DNA of 64,000 nt, taken from Acidobacteriaceae bacterium KBS 83. GTDB lineage: Bacteria; Acidobacteriota; Terriglobia; Terriglobales; Acidobacteriaceae. Where the stretch lies: the NCBI GenBank assembly GCA_000381585.1, contig KB906736.1, positions 156,534 through 220,533 on the forward strand, read 5' to 3'. A program made the position numbers and the translations under genes. Shown one piece after another: positions 43,106 through 51,388 of the stretch. Positions within the stretch are counted from its first letter, which is position 1, and each line of letters begins with the position of its first letter. Below the pieces are notes generated by a model. The model was not told where the DNA came from, made no database searches, and saw only the letters and a program-made list of their open reading frames with translations.

Positions 43106-43432
43106 CTAGTATCGTGCCACTGCCGGATCCACATCCCGTGACCACGCATCGATTCCGCCGCGCAACGACTGTGCCTGCTCAAACCCCTGAGTCCGCAGCC
43201 AGTTCGCCACATTCAGCGAGCGCACACCGTGATGGCAGATCACGACGATCCGCCCGTCGGGGTCCAGCTCGTTGAAGGCCCGGGCCGGAACCTCGCCCAT
43301 GGGCATGGCGTATGCTCCGGGAAATCCTACCGCGGTCGTCTCCCACGGCTCGCGTACGTCCAACAGAATTAGCTGGCCTTTGTCGGCCAAAATACCCTTA
43401 AGCTCCTGCGGAGCCATCTCAAGGTCTAACAT
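43106..43432 (-). CDS. Rhodanese-like domain protein
   Basis: About 108 residues: LLDVREPWETTAVGFPGAYAMPMGEV, then VVICHHGVRSLNVANWLRTQGF with the active-site Cys in CHHGVRS, and LRGGIDAWSRD. Single-domain rhodaneses bind sulfane sulfur and transfer it. The start was set at the ATG at 43432, since homology begins just after it; a longer frame from 43513 has no family resemblance before it, and neither site has a clear ribosome-binding sequence. It lies 130 bp upstream of the M28 peptidase and divergent from the NtrC-type regulator. Confidence 0.85.
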   Translation of the reverse strand: MLDLEMAPQELKGILADKGQLILLDVREPWETTAVGFPGAYAMPMGEVPARAFNELDPDGRIVVICHHGVRSLNVANWLRTQGFEQAQSLRGGIDAWSRDVDPAVARY

Positions 43433-43585
43433 AGATAGATAGTAGTAAAGATGTGTGCATTGCCCCTGGGGTTTGTACACTTTCGGGAATGCCGGTGCCA
43501 AATACTTATTCAATTAGTAACTCCGGCGTGATCAACATGATAGAAACAACACAAACTTTCGTTAAGAGAAGAGAGCAGTTAAGCA

Positions 43586-44998
43586 ATGGCAGGTGAAAAG
43601 GTACTGATCGTAGAAGACGAGCTTCATGCACTCATGGGGCTGGCAGAACTTGTTTCCGGATGGGGATATCGCACAGAAACCGCCCGCGATGGCGCGGAGG
43701 CCTTGGACAAGGTGATGGCCTGGCAGCCGGGCATCATTGTTACCGATATGAAGATGCCACGCATGGATGGCATCGAATTGCTGAATCGACTCGGCGAACT
43801 CCCTGACAAGCAATGCGTCATCCTGCTTACCGCGCAGGGCTCCATCGATCGCGCCGTTGAGGCCATGAAACTCGGCGCCTATGACTTCATTCAGAAACCG
43901 GTAGACCCCACCCGACTGAAGATGATCCTCGCCAACGCTTCGCGTCAGCGCGAGACCGAACTGGAGCTCGACTTCACTCGCCGCCGGCTGCGAGAAAGAG
44001 GTGTGCTCGGATCACTCGTCGGCTCTTCCCGGAAGATGCAGGACATCTTCGCCCTCATCGAGCGCGTAGCCCCCAGCAACGTATCCGTCCTCATCACCGG
44101 CGAAAGCGGCACTGGCAAAGAGGTTGTCGCCCGCACCCTGCATGAGCTGAGCACGCGAAAGCCAAAGCCATTCGTCGCGGTCAATTGCGCCGCCATCCCC
44201 GAGACCCTCATCGAAGCCGAGATCTTCGGCTATGAAAAGGGCGCCTTCACCGGCGCCATCGAGCGCAGTCCGGGCTGCTTCGAGCTGGCTGAGGAGGGCA
44301 CCCTCCTGCTCGACGAAATTGGCGAGATGCCCGTCGGCACCCAGGCTAAGCTGTTGCGCGTGATTGAGGAAAAGCGGCTGCGCCGCTTGGGCGCGAAGAT
44401 CGAAAAGTCAACCAACGTGCGCGTCCTGGCAGCTACCAACAAGGATCCTCGTGAGGCCGTCGACGATGGCCACCTTCGCGCCGATCTCTTCTACCGCCTC
44501 AATGTCTTCAACATCCACATGCCGCCGCTGCGGGAGCATAAGGAGGACATTCCAGCCATCCTCGAAGCCATCCTCGCAGATATGAATGAGAAGCACGAGC
44601 GTGCCGTCACAGGAGTGGACAAAGAGATGCTCGCCCGCCTGATGAGCCACGACTGGCCGGGCAACGTCCGCGAGTTGCGTAACACCATCGAGCGTGCCGT
44701 CATCCTCTGCGGCGAGGGTCAGCTCGAGTCGCGTCACCTGCCCCCGGGCTTCGGCGAGCGTGTCCTCCGTCCCAGCGCGGACGACGCCGCCTCCGCCAAC
44801 TCCGTTCAAGTCGAGGTGGGCGCTACCGTTGACGAGGCGGAACGCCTCCTTATCCTGAAAACCCTCGAGTCCACGCGCAACAACAAGACCCGCGCTGCCG
44901 AGATCCTGGGTATCAGCCTCAAGACGCTGCACAACAAGCTCAAAGAGTACGGCAGCGCATCCTTCGCCTCCGCGGAAAGCATTGAGGAGCGCGTTTAA
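43586..44998 (+). CDS. Sigma-54-dependent response regulator (NtrC family)
   Basis: 470 residues. Receiver domain (1-118) with phosphoacceptor Asp54, acidic Glu10/Asp11 and Lys104; AAA+ domain (about 143-375) with Walker A GESGTGKE (172-179), the sigma-54-contacting GAFTGA (219-224) and Walker B LLLDEIGE; and a C-terminal Fis HTH (about 430-455, NNKTRAAEILGISLKTLHNKL). It activates transcription by RNA polymerase with sigma-54 on phosphorylation. The histidine kinase follows 182 bp downstream, almost certainly its partner. Confidence 0.95.
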   Translation: MAGEKVLIVEDELHALMGLAELVSGWGYRTETARDGAEALDKVMAWQPGIIVTDMKMPRMDGIELLNRLGELPDKQCVILLTAQGSIDRAVEAMKLGAYDFIQKPVDPTRLKMILANASRQRETELELDFTRRRLRERGVLGSLVGSSRKMQDIFALIERVAPSNVSVLITGESGTGKEVVARTLHELSTRKPKPFVAVNCAAIPETLIEAEIFGYEKGAFTGAIERSPGCFELAEEGTLLLDEIGEMPVGTQAKLLRVIEEKRLRRLGAKIEKSTNVRVLAATNKDPREAVDDGHLRADLFYRLNVFNIHMPPLREHKEDIPAILEAILADMNEKHERAVTGVDKEMLARLMSHDWPGNVRELRNTIERAVILCGEGQLESRHLPPGFGERVLRPSADDAASANSVQVEVGATVDEAERLLILKTLESTRNNKTRAAEILGISLKTLHNKLKEYGSASFASAESIEERV

Positions 44999-45180
44999 AC
45001 CTGTTCTCCCTGCGGGATTGGTACCCCGGTTGTATTGCCTTAGAGCCTTTTGGGGAATAAAAACCGCTAAGGTTCTCCGTTCAAGGTGGTTCCCGCAGGA
45101 AACTACTCAAACTCGCCAACCCGAGGCTGAGTTCCGGTTTCGGAGGGTGCAGCCGCAACGGGTACCATAGGCTAGCCCCC

Positions 45181-47193
45181 ATGCGCCTCAAGACAAAACT
45201 TGTTCTCGCCATTACCGGACTTGTCTTTCTGGTCGTGACGGTTTTGTCCTGGCTCTTCCTCGAACAGCTCCTCGCTCAGCGCATCGACCAATCTTACGAG
45301 GCCCATTACATTGTGGCCCGTCAGATTCTTTACAGCACCACGCTTGCGATCAACACGGGGCTTAGCGGGCGCCAGATCGATGCCAATGACCCAACGGCTC
45401 TCCGAGCTGCCGTCCTGGATGTACTGCAGCACGACGAGGGCCTGAACGGTTTGCTCAGCTCGGTCAATCGTTACGTACCGACCGTCTTTGATGTCGCTAT
45501 CGCCGACCGTGACGGCAAAGCTTTGCTCAGCACCGACCCCACTCAGGACAACGTGACGCTTCCCAAGCGGGAGGACTATGCCGTGTTGCAGCACGCCGGC
45601 GTCATCACCACCATGCGCGCCGTCTTCGGCCCGCCTCGCAACTACGATATAGTCCTGCCCCTCGAACGAACCGTTGCGCCGGGGAAAAAGGTCCCCTTCC
45701 TGACCATCCGGGTGGGCATCCGCACTACTTTCCTCCGCACCGTCTTCGCGCCCTGGATCTGGGCCTCGCTCACCTTTACCGGCATCGCCAGCATCTCCTC
45801 ATTGCTCGTTGCCGCCCTGCTGGCCAACCTTGCCCTCCATCCCATCGAGCTGATCAGCCTGCGCCTCGACACCCTTGAACAAGCCGGCTTTGATCGGGAC
45901 GATGAACCCGCACCGGCACAGCCTTCCGAACTCCCGGCGCCCAAGGAAAGCCCCGCGTGGATGCGCCCTGCCGCCCTCATCCGTCCCTCCACGGAAGACC
46001 CCGTCGGCCAGGTCTCGGACAAGATCGAGCGCATCGGCCGCCGCATGCGCAACGTCGAGGAAGTCTTCTCCGCTCTCAAGGAAAACCTCGACTCCATCAT
46101 GGCGAACCTGCAGGACGGCATCCTGCTGTTTACTGCCGAGGGCCGGGCTGCCCTGGTCTCCGATTCCGTGGAGCGCTTCCTCGGCATCCCACGTACCAGG
46201 CTCTTTGGTGGCAGCATCAACAGCATCTTCACCCTGGAAACCAAGATCGGTCGTCTGGTGCGCGATGCCTTCGAGAACGGAAACACTTTGGACCAGGAGG
46301 AGGTCGAAACGGAAACCGCGCGCCGGGTTCAGGTCTCACTGGACTTCGTGGTCGACCAGGATTCCGCCCCGGGAGCGTCCCTCGGTGCACTATTGACCCT
46401 CCATGACCTCGAATCCGTCCGCGAACTGGAAAGCGAGCTCGAGCTCTCCCGCCGCCTCGCCGCCATCGGCCGCCTCACCTCCGGCGTCGGTCACGAGGTC
46501 AAGAACCCCATCAACGCCATCGTCGTACATCTGGAACTGCTGCGGAACAAGCTCTCAGGCCCCGACGCTCGGGCCATGCGACACCTCGAGATCATCGAAA
46601 GCGAGATCCAGCGCCTTGATCGCGTGGTCCAGACCCTGGTCGACTTCTCCCGACCTGTCGAGCTGCAGCTCAAGGAACAAGACCTTCGCCGTATCGTCTC
46701 CGGAGTTCTCATGCTCGCCTCGGCCGAGCTCGAGACCCACAACGTCCGTGTTTCCAGTCACATGCCGGAGCGTCCGCTGACCGCCAAGGTGGACGCTGAC
46801 CTGATCAAGCAGGCTATCCTGAACGTCGTCCTCAATGGCGCCCAGGCCATGTCCCAGGGGGGAGACCTGCATGTCACGCTGCGCGAAGACGGCCGCATGG
46901 CGGCCATCGAGATCTCCGACAGCGGCAGCGGGATTCCCGACGACATCCGAGCCAAGATTTTCGATCTCTACTTCACCACTCGCAAGGACGGAAGTGGTAT
47001 TGGCCTGGCCATGACTTACCGTATCATTCAGTTACACAACGGAAGCATTGACGTACAATCGGAACAAAACATAGGTAGCACGTTTACTTTGAAACTTCCT
47101 CTACTGGCTTCAGCAGAGGGAAAACTGCGCGGTTCTCAGTTGGAGAAAACAACTTCGGCTCCGGCCTTCACCTCCGAAGGGTCCGGCCTATGA
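45181..47193 (+). CDS. Membrane sensor histidine kinase
   Basis: 670 residues. First membrane helix about 8-28, extracytoplasmic sensor region about 30-195, second helix about 197-220, a Pro-rich linker (241-275), a PAS-like domain (about 295-410), the HisKA dimerisation helix with phosphorylated His438 in GVGHEVKNPINAI, and a HATPase domain (about 540-650, ILNVVLNGAQAM, DSGSGIP, GSGIGLAM). This is the NtrB-like arrangement that pairs with the NtrC-type regulator upstream. Its signal is unknown. It overlaps the lipoprotein gene by four bases. Confidence 0.93.
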   Translation: MRLKTKLVLAITGLVFLVVTVLSWLFLEQLLAQRIDQSYEAHYIVARQILYSTTLAINTGLSGRQIDANDPTALRAAVLDVLQHDEGLNGLLSSVNRYVPTVFDVAIADRDGKALLSTDPTQDNVTLPKREDYAVLQHAGVITTMRAVFGPPRNYDIVLPLERTVAPGKKVPFLTIRVGIRTTFLRTVFAPWIWASLTFTGIASISSLLVAALLANLALHPIELISLRLDTLEQAGFDRDDEPAPAQPSELPAPKESPAWMRPAALIRPSTEDPVGQVSDKIERIGRRMRNVEEVFSALKENLDSIMANLQDGILLFTAEGRAALVSDSVERFLGIPRTRLFGGSINSIFTLETKIGRLVRDAFENGNTLDQEEVETETARRVQVSLDFVVDQDSAPGASLGALLTLHDLESVRELESELELSRRLAAIGRLTSGVGHEVKNPINAIVVHLELLRNKLSGPDARAMRHLEIIESEIQRLDRVVQTLVDFSRPVELQLKEQDLRRIVSGVLMLASAELETHNVRVSSHMPERPLTAKVDADLIKQAILNVVLNGAQAMSQGGDLHVTLREDGRMAAIEISDSGSGIPDDIRAKIFDLYFTTRKDGSGIGLAMTYRIIQLHNGSIDVQSEQNIGSTFTLKLPLLASAEGKLRGSQLEKTTSAPAFTSEGSGL

Positions 47194-47900
47194 CACGGCG
47201 GCTTCTTAGCCTTGCATCCCTGGCCGCAACGCTGCTCCTCCCGGCGCTGACAGGGTGTGCTTACCTTCATAAAGAGACACCGGCGCCCGTCCCAATCACT
47301 ACCCTGGCCCCCTCACCGGCGCCAGCCGTCACGCCGTTGTACTCCCAACTGGCTGAGGGCAGTCCAACGCTGCCCGACCTGCCGGCGCCTCCACACCCCG
47401 GCGCACAGCCGGCGCCCCCGCCCACTTCCGTCATCGCCGATAGCTCCAAGAAGCCTGCCCATAACGGCCATCGCCGCAGCCACAAAGGTGAGGTCGAAGT
47501 GGCAGAACGCGATAACCACGAACATGAAGCTCGGGAAAAGGATTCAGCACCGCTAGAAGTTGCGATGGCGACGCCGCCGCCAGAAGGCCAGAATGTCAAG
47601 GTGACCGCCCCGACACCCAGCGGGGACACGACCCAGTCCACCTCCATCGGCATCCTTACCGCAGGTCCCACGCCGGACAACACCGGATCGCGCCAGCAGG
47701 CCGCCGATCTCATTGACTCCACCTCGCGCGGTGTCAACTCCCTGCATAACCTCAAGGGTGATCAGAACAAAACAGTCGCCCAGATACGCAGCTTCCTCGA
47801 CCAGGCACAGCGAGCCCTGCACAACGGCGACGTCGACGGCGCTAACACTCTGGCTACCAAGGCCAAAACTCTTCTGGACGAACTCACGGGTGCAAGTTAA
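47190..47900 (+). CDS. Proline-rich lipoprotein next to a two-component system
   Basis: 236 residues. A signal peptide ends in LTGC (lipobox, Cys22). The mature part is a long Pro/Thr/Ala-rich, disordered region (about 23-170) and a short helical end (about 165-236, DSTSRGVNSLHNLK ... IRSFLDQAQRALHNGDVDGANTLATKAKTLLDEL) like a TPR or coiled hairpin. The ATG overlaps the histidine kinase stop (ATGA), so it is translated with it; it may be an envelope component that the two-component system watches or needs. Confidence 0.8.
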   Translation: MTRRLLSLASLAATLLLPALTGCAYLHKETPAPVPITTLAPSPAPAVTPLYSQLAEGSPTLPDLPAPPHPGAQPAPPPTSVIADSSKKPAHNGHRRSHKGEVEVAERDNHEHEAREKDSAPLEVAMATPPPEGQNVKVTAPTPSGDTTQSTSIGILTAGPTPDNTGSRQQAADLIDSTSRGVNSLHNLKGDQNKTVAQIRSFLDQAQRALHNGDVDGANTLATKAKTLLDELTGAS

Positions 47901-47929
47901 GCCGGCGAACTGGCTGACTTGCCGACTAG

Positions 47930-48787
47930 CTATCTTTCGCCCCACTTCAGCTTCTGCCGCAGCACATCGAAGAACGCATCCCTCCGCAGGCGCACCAGTT
48001 GCACTGTATGCTCGGAGCGCCGGCATAGCAGGCTGTCGCCCACCAGCACCTCGATCGCTTCCTGTCCGTCCACCGTCATGTACGTCTGATCCGGGATGCC
48101 CACCACGCTCAAATTGATCTGCGCATCGCCGTGCACGACCATGGGCCGGATGGTTAGCAGATGCGGACAGATGGGCGTCACGATCGTCGCGTCCACATCC
48201 GGCGACATGATCGGACCATTCGCCGCTAGGTTGTACGCCGTCGACCCGGTTGGCGTCGATACGATCACACCGTCCGCACGAAAGGACATCGCAAGCTGAT
48301 CGTCCAGCAGCACTCGGAAATCGCCCATGCGCGCAATTGCGCCCTTAGAGACGACGATGTCGTTCAGTGCCTCATAATCCCGGAAGAGTTGCCCGTCGCG
48401 GACCACATCCACATGCAACATCGCACGCGCTTCGATGTGGCAGGCCCCGCAAGTCCATCCTTCCAGATTCGTGAACAATTCGGAAAGCCGCACTTCGGTC
48501 AGAAAACCCAATGACCCGAGATTCACGCTCAGGATTGGCACCTTGTTCTTCGCAAACACACGCGCTGCCGCCAGCAGCGTGCCGTCCCCACCCAGCACAA
48601 TTGCCAATTCCGGATCCTCGGCAGCCATCTCGTGCCGTGGCACAATGCGGGCGCTCTGCACGTAAGAGCCGCTCACCGGATCCAGAATCGGCTCGATCCC
48701 CCGCGCGCGTATCCACGCCACCAGCTCGTTCAGAACCGGAGCTAAGTCGGGCTTCTGCGGCTTCGAAATGACAGCAATCGTTCGCAT
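47930..48787 (-). CDS. nadK: NAD kinase
   Basis: 285 residues from the ATG at 48787, where homology begins (MRTIAVISKP); a frame from 48814 adds nine residues. It phosphorylates NAD+ to NADP+. Seen: LGGDGTLLAAARVFA (the GGDG loop with catalytic Asp), NLGSLGFLTEV, SPTGSTAY-type TPTGSTAYNLAANGPIM, and TICPHSL-like ICPHLLTIRPMV. It is the last gene before the convergent lipoprotein gene, and tlyA lies 55 bp before it in the same direction; nadK and tlyA are neighbours in many bacteria. Confidence 0.92.
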   Translation of the reverse strand: MRTIAVISKPQKPDLAPVLNELVAWIRARGIEPILDPVSGSYVQSARIVPRHEMAAEDPELAIVLGGDGTLLAAARVFAKNKVPILSVNLGSLGFLTEVRLSELFTNLEGWTCGACHIEARAMLHVDVVRDGQLFRDYEALNDIVVSKGAIARMGDFRVLLDDQLAMSFRADGVIVSTPTGSTAYNLAANGPIMSPDVDATIVTPICPHLLTIRPMVVHGDAQINLSVVGIPDQTYMTVDGQEAIEVLVGDSLLCRRSEHTVQLVRLRRDAFFDVLRQKLKWGER

Positions 48788-48842
48788 CGGTCTCTCAGTG
48801 TAAATGGAAGACAACCGGTTCTTGTGCCGCGAGACTCACACG

Positions 48843-49577
48843 CTATTCCCACCGCGCACGCAGCAGGAACTCCCGATTCCCCTCCGCCCCCGGCACAGGT
48901 GATTCCATCACCTCGATCTCTTTCCCGTCCAACGCTTGAACCGCAGCACGCACCCGCTCCACCGCCAGTGCATGCCCGGCCGGATCGCGCACGATCCCGC
49001 CCTTCCCCACATACTCGCGCCCTGCCTCGAACTGCGGCTTCACGAGCACCACCGCTTCCGTCAGTGTCGGCCGCATCGCCTCCAGGACCGCCGGCAGCAC
49101 CAGCGTCGCCGAGATGAACGAGACGTCCATGGCCAAAAACGTAACCAGCAACGTTACCTTATTCCGCTCCAGCTTTCGCGCATTCGTCCTCTCCAGCAAG
49201 GTCACACGCGGATCCACCCGCAGCTTATGCGCGATCTGACCGTACCCTGTATCAATAGCAAGCACTGCCGCCGCGCCGTGCTGCAGCATGCAATCCGTAA
49301 AGCCGCCCGTAGAAGCGCCCACATCTGCGCACACGTGCGCTGTCAGATCGATCTGCCAGTGCTGGAGCGCTGCTTCCAGCTTCAACCCGCCGCGGCTCAC
49401 ATAGCGCAGGTCGTCGCCCAGCAGCCGAACCATCGCGTCGCCGGCAACAGCAGCTCCGGGCTTTTCAACCTTCTGCTCGTTCACCAGCACTCGCCCGGCG
49501 AGGATCAGCGCCTGCGCTCGTTCCCGCGATGGTACGAGGCCCCGCTCCACGAGAAACTTGTCAAGCCGAACTTTCAT
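48843..49577 (-). CDS. tlyA: TlyA-family rRNA methyltransferase/haemolysin-like protein
   Basis: 244 residues from the ATG at 49577 (MKVRLDKFLVERG), where the S4-type RNA-binding domain starts; the frame upstream is open to 49781 but has no family likeness. S4 domain about 1-62 (AQALILAGRVLVN), then a FtsJ/SAM fold with CADVGASTGGFTDCML, GYGQIAHKLR and DVSFISATLVLPAV, KPQFEAGREYVGKGG. Known: TlyA 2'-O-methylates rRNA (both subunits in mycobacteria) and also gives capreomycin susceptibility. It is divergent from the sigma factor gene and precedes nadK. Confidence 0.9.
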   Translation of the reverse strand: MKVRLDKFLVERGLVPSRERAQALILAGRVLVNEQKVEKPGAAVAGDAMVRLLGDDLRYVSRGGLKLEAALQHWQIDLTAHVCADVGASTGGFTDCMLQHGAAAVLAIDTGYGQIAHKLRVDPRVTLLERTNARKLERNKVTLLVTFLAMDVSFISATLVLPAVLEAMRPTLTEAVVLVKPQFEAGREYVGKGGIVRDPAGHALAVERVRAAVQALDGKEIEVMESPVPGAEGNREFLLRARWE

Positions 49578-49673
49578 GCTGAGTGCATCCCATCTTTTGA
49601 ATCGACGTTGCCGTGCTCTCTTCCGAGTGACAGAGCGTCGGTGTGTTGCGTATGATGACCACGCATTCCTCGA

Positions 49674-50267
49674 ATGTTTGAATCCCCTTCCAATCCGAAG
49701 CCCTCTGATAACCGTACATCGAGCAGCGAAACGGAGATCAGAACTGCCGACGACACAGCGATGTTGACGCGCATTGGGCAACGCGACGAGAACGCGATGG
49801 AAGCAGTCTTTCGCCGCTATAGCGGGCCTGTGTACTCGGTAGCGTTCCGGGTGCTGCGGGACAGCGGGCAGGCCGAGGACGTCCTGCAGGAGGTCTTCCT
49901 CCAGCTCTGGCGCAAACCCGCCGCGTTCGTCCAGAACCGCGGTTCGCTTGGCGCCTGGCTCGTCGTCATCGCGCGCAACCGCGCCATTGATGTGCTGCGC
50001 CGTCGCAAGCCATCATCCTCCGTCGAGGACGTGGTCCTCGCCTCGCCCGTCAATGTAGCCGACGAGGCGGAACGCAACACCGTCATGCAGAAGGTACGCG
50101 GCGTCATCGCCAATCTGCCTGAAGAGCAGCGTAAGACTCTTCAGCTCGCGTACTTTGAAGGATTCAGTCATACCGAGATTGCCAGCCGCACCGGCGATCC
50201 ATTGGGCACGGTAAAAACAAGGATTCGGCAGGCGCTGATCACTTTGCGAAAGGCATTGGAAGCATGA
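49674..50267 (+). CDS. ECF-type RNA polymerase sigma factor
   Basis: 197 residues. Sigma-70 region 2 (about 40-105, FRRYSGPVYSVAFRVLRDSGQAEDVLQEVFLQLW) and region 4 (about 140-190, LPEEQRKTLQLAYFEGFSHTEIASRTGDPLGTVKTRI). There is a 20-residue Ser/Thr-rich lead. The group is SigK-like, and the next gene, overlapping by ATGA, is an RskA-type anti-sigma factor, the usual pairing. It may control envelope or secreted functions; the targets cannot be seen here. Confidence 0.93.
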   Translation: MFESPSNPKPSDNRTSSSETEIRTADDTAMLTRIGQRDENAMEAVFRRYSGPVYSVAFRVLRDSGQAEDVLQEVFLQLWRKPAAFVQNRGSLGAWLVVIARNRAIDVLRRRKPSSSVEDVVLASPVNVADEAERNTVMQKVRGVIANLPEEQRKTLQLAYFEGFSHTEIASRTGDPLGTVKTRIRQALITLRKALEA

Positions 50268-51103
50268 ACGAGACCGGTTCCAACCCGGCACCCATCTCGC
50301 CCGAGGACCTCGCGCTCTACGCGATCCAGGCCCTCCCTGGGGACGAGATGGCCGCTGTATCCGCCGCGCTGCGCGACAATCCGCAGGCGCAGCAGGACCT
50401 CGCGCGCTTTCAAGGCGACTTCGCGTTGCTCGCTCTCTCCGCAGATCAGCAGCCCGCGCCGGCTGGCGCCTTTGATCGCCTCAGAGTTCGCATGCGCGAA
50501 GACGATGAAACAGCCGCAAACGTAGCTCCGGCAGCTCGCGTTTCCGTGGAGAAATCGGATACCGCATACGAAATTGCTCCCGCCCGTCGACGCAGCAAAT
50601 GGACAATCATTACTCCTTGGGCCATCGCCGCCGCGCTCGCCATCGCCTGCAGCATTCTCGGCTATCGTGTCAGCTCAATGAACGATGAGCTCGACGGCTC
50701 ATCCCGTCTCGTCTCCAACCTGGCCGCAAAGGCTTCGCACGCCCAGCAGGTGCTCGAAGTCCTCAACGCGCCAGACGCTCAGCGCGTCACCCTCACCGCC
50801 ACCAAGACACCGCCCACACCGACTGCCCACACCGTCTACCTTGCGGAGCGCGGCGCGCTGGTCATGGAAGCGAGCCATCTCAAGCCGGTACCCGCGGACA
50901 AAACCTATGAGCTCTGGGTAATCCCGTCCAGCGGCGGAGCGCCCCTGCCCGCCGGCACCTTCCGGCCAAATTCGGAGGGCTACGCCTCGCTCGTGCTGCC
51001 CAGACTGCCCAGTGGCGTCCCCGCAAAGGCATTCGGCATCACCATAGAAAATGTGGCGGGCGCCACTACCCCGACGCTGCCCATCATCCTCTCCGGCGAA
51101 TAA
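50264..51103 (+). CDS. Anti-sigma factor (RskA-like)
   Basis: 279 residues. Residues 1-60 form a helical anti-sigma head (EDLALYAIQALPGDEMAAVSAALRDNP), one membrane helix lies at about 123-140 (WAIAAALAIACSILG), and the periplasmic C-terminal RskA domain is at about 160-275 (VYLAERGALVMEASHLKPV, YELWVIPSSGGAPLPAG, FGITIENVAGATTPTLPI). It holds the co-encoded sigma factor inactive at the membrane until cleaved. Translationally coupled to the sigma gene by an ATGA overlap. Confidence 0.92.
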   Translation: MNETGSNPAPISPEDLALYAIQALPGDEMAAVSAALRDNPQAQQDLARFQGDFALLALSADQQPAPAGAFDRLRVRMREDDETAANVAPAARVSVEKSDTAYEIAPARRRSKWTIITPWAIAAALAIACSILGYRVSSMNDELDGSSRLVSNLAAKASHAQQVLEVLNAPDAQRVTLTATKTPPTPTAHTVYLAERGALVMEASHLKPVPADKTYELWVIPSSGGAPLPAGTFRPNSEGYASLVLPRLPSGVPAKAFGITIENVAGATTPTLPIILSGE

Positions 51104-51388
51104 GCCTGGCGAACCGAACCCATACGCTCGTCATACCGACCGCGCTGATCCGGTGCAGCAATGTGGGGGCAAAAGGAAAGGCGCTCTGCAGTGTAGGAGC
51201 GCCAAGCACATCAGGAGACGTTCTCGAAAGCAAGACTACGGGGTCTTCGCCGCCCTGTCTTCGGCAACAGGAATGGTTTCGCTCTCCAACCAAAGATGGG
51301 GCACCGGCAAGAGCATGAGCTGAGCTTCCAGCGCTTTCCACTCGCATACCATGGTCGGATCATCGACATTTTTGCCCCCGGGGGAACC
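51104..51388. other. Leader region between anti-sigma and hydrolase genes
   Basis: About 285 bp without a gene. The frame of the hydrolase is open to 51296 (ATG) but the signal peptide begins near 51389. No terminator hairpin with a T-run was found after the anti-sigma gene. Nothing else was recognised. Confidence 0.35.

Noticed and set aside
43484..43501. A sigma-54 promoter-like TTGGCAC with TTCC on the minus strand before the rhodanese gene
   Set aside because: The -12 element is TTCC where TTGC is expected, and the spacing argument rests on one half only.
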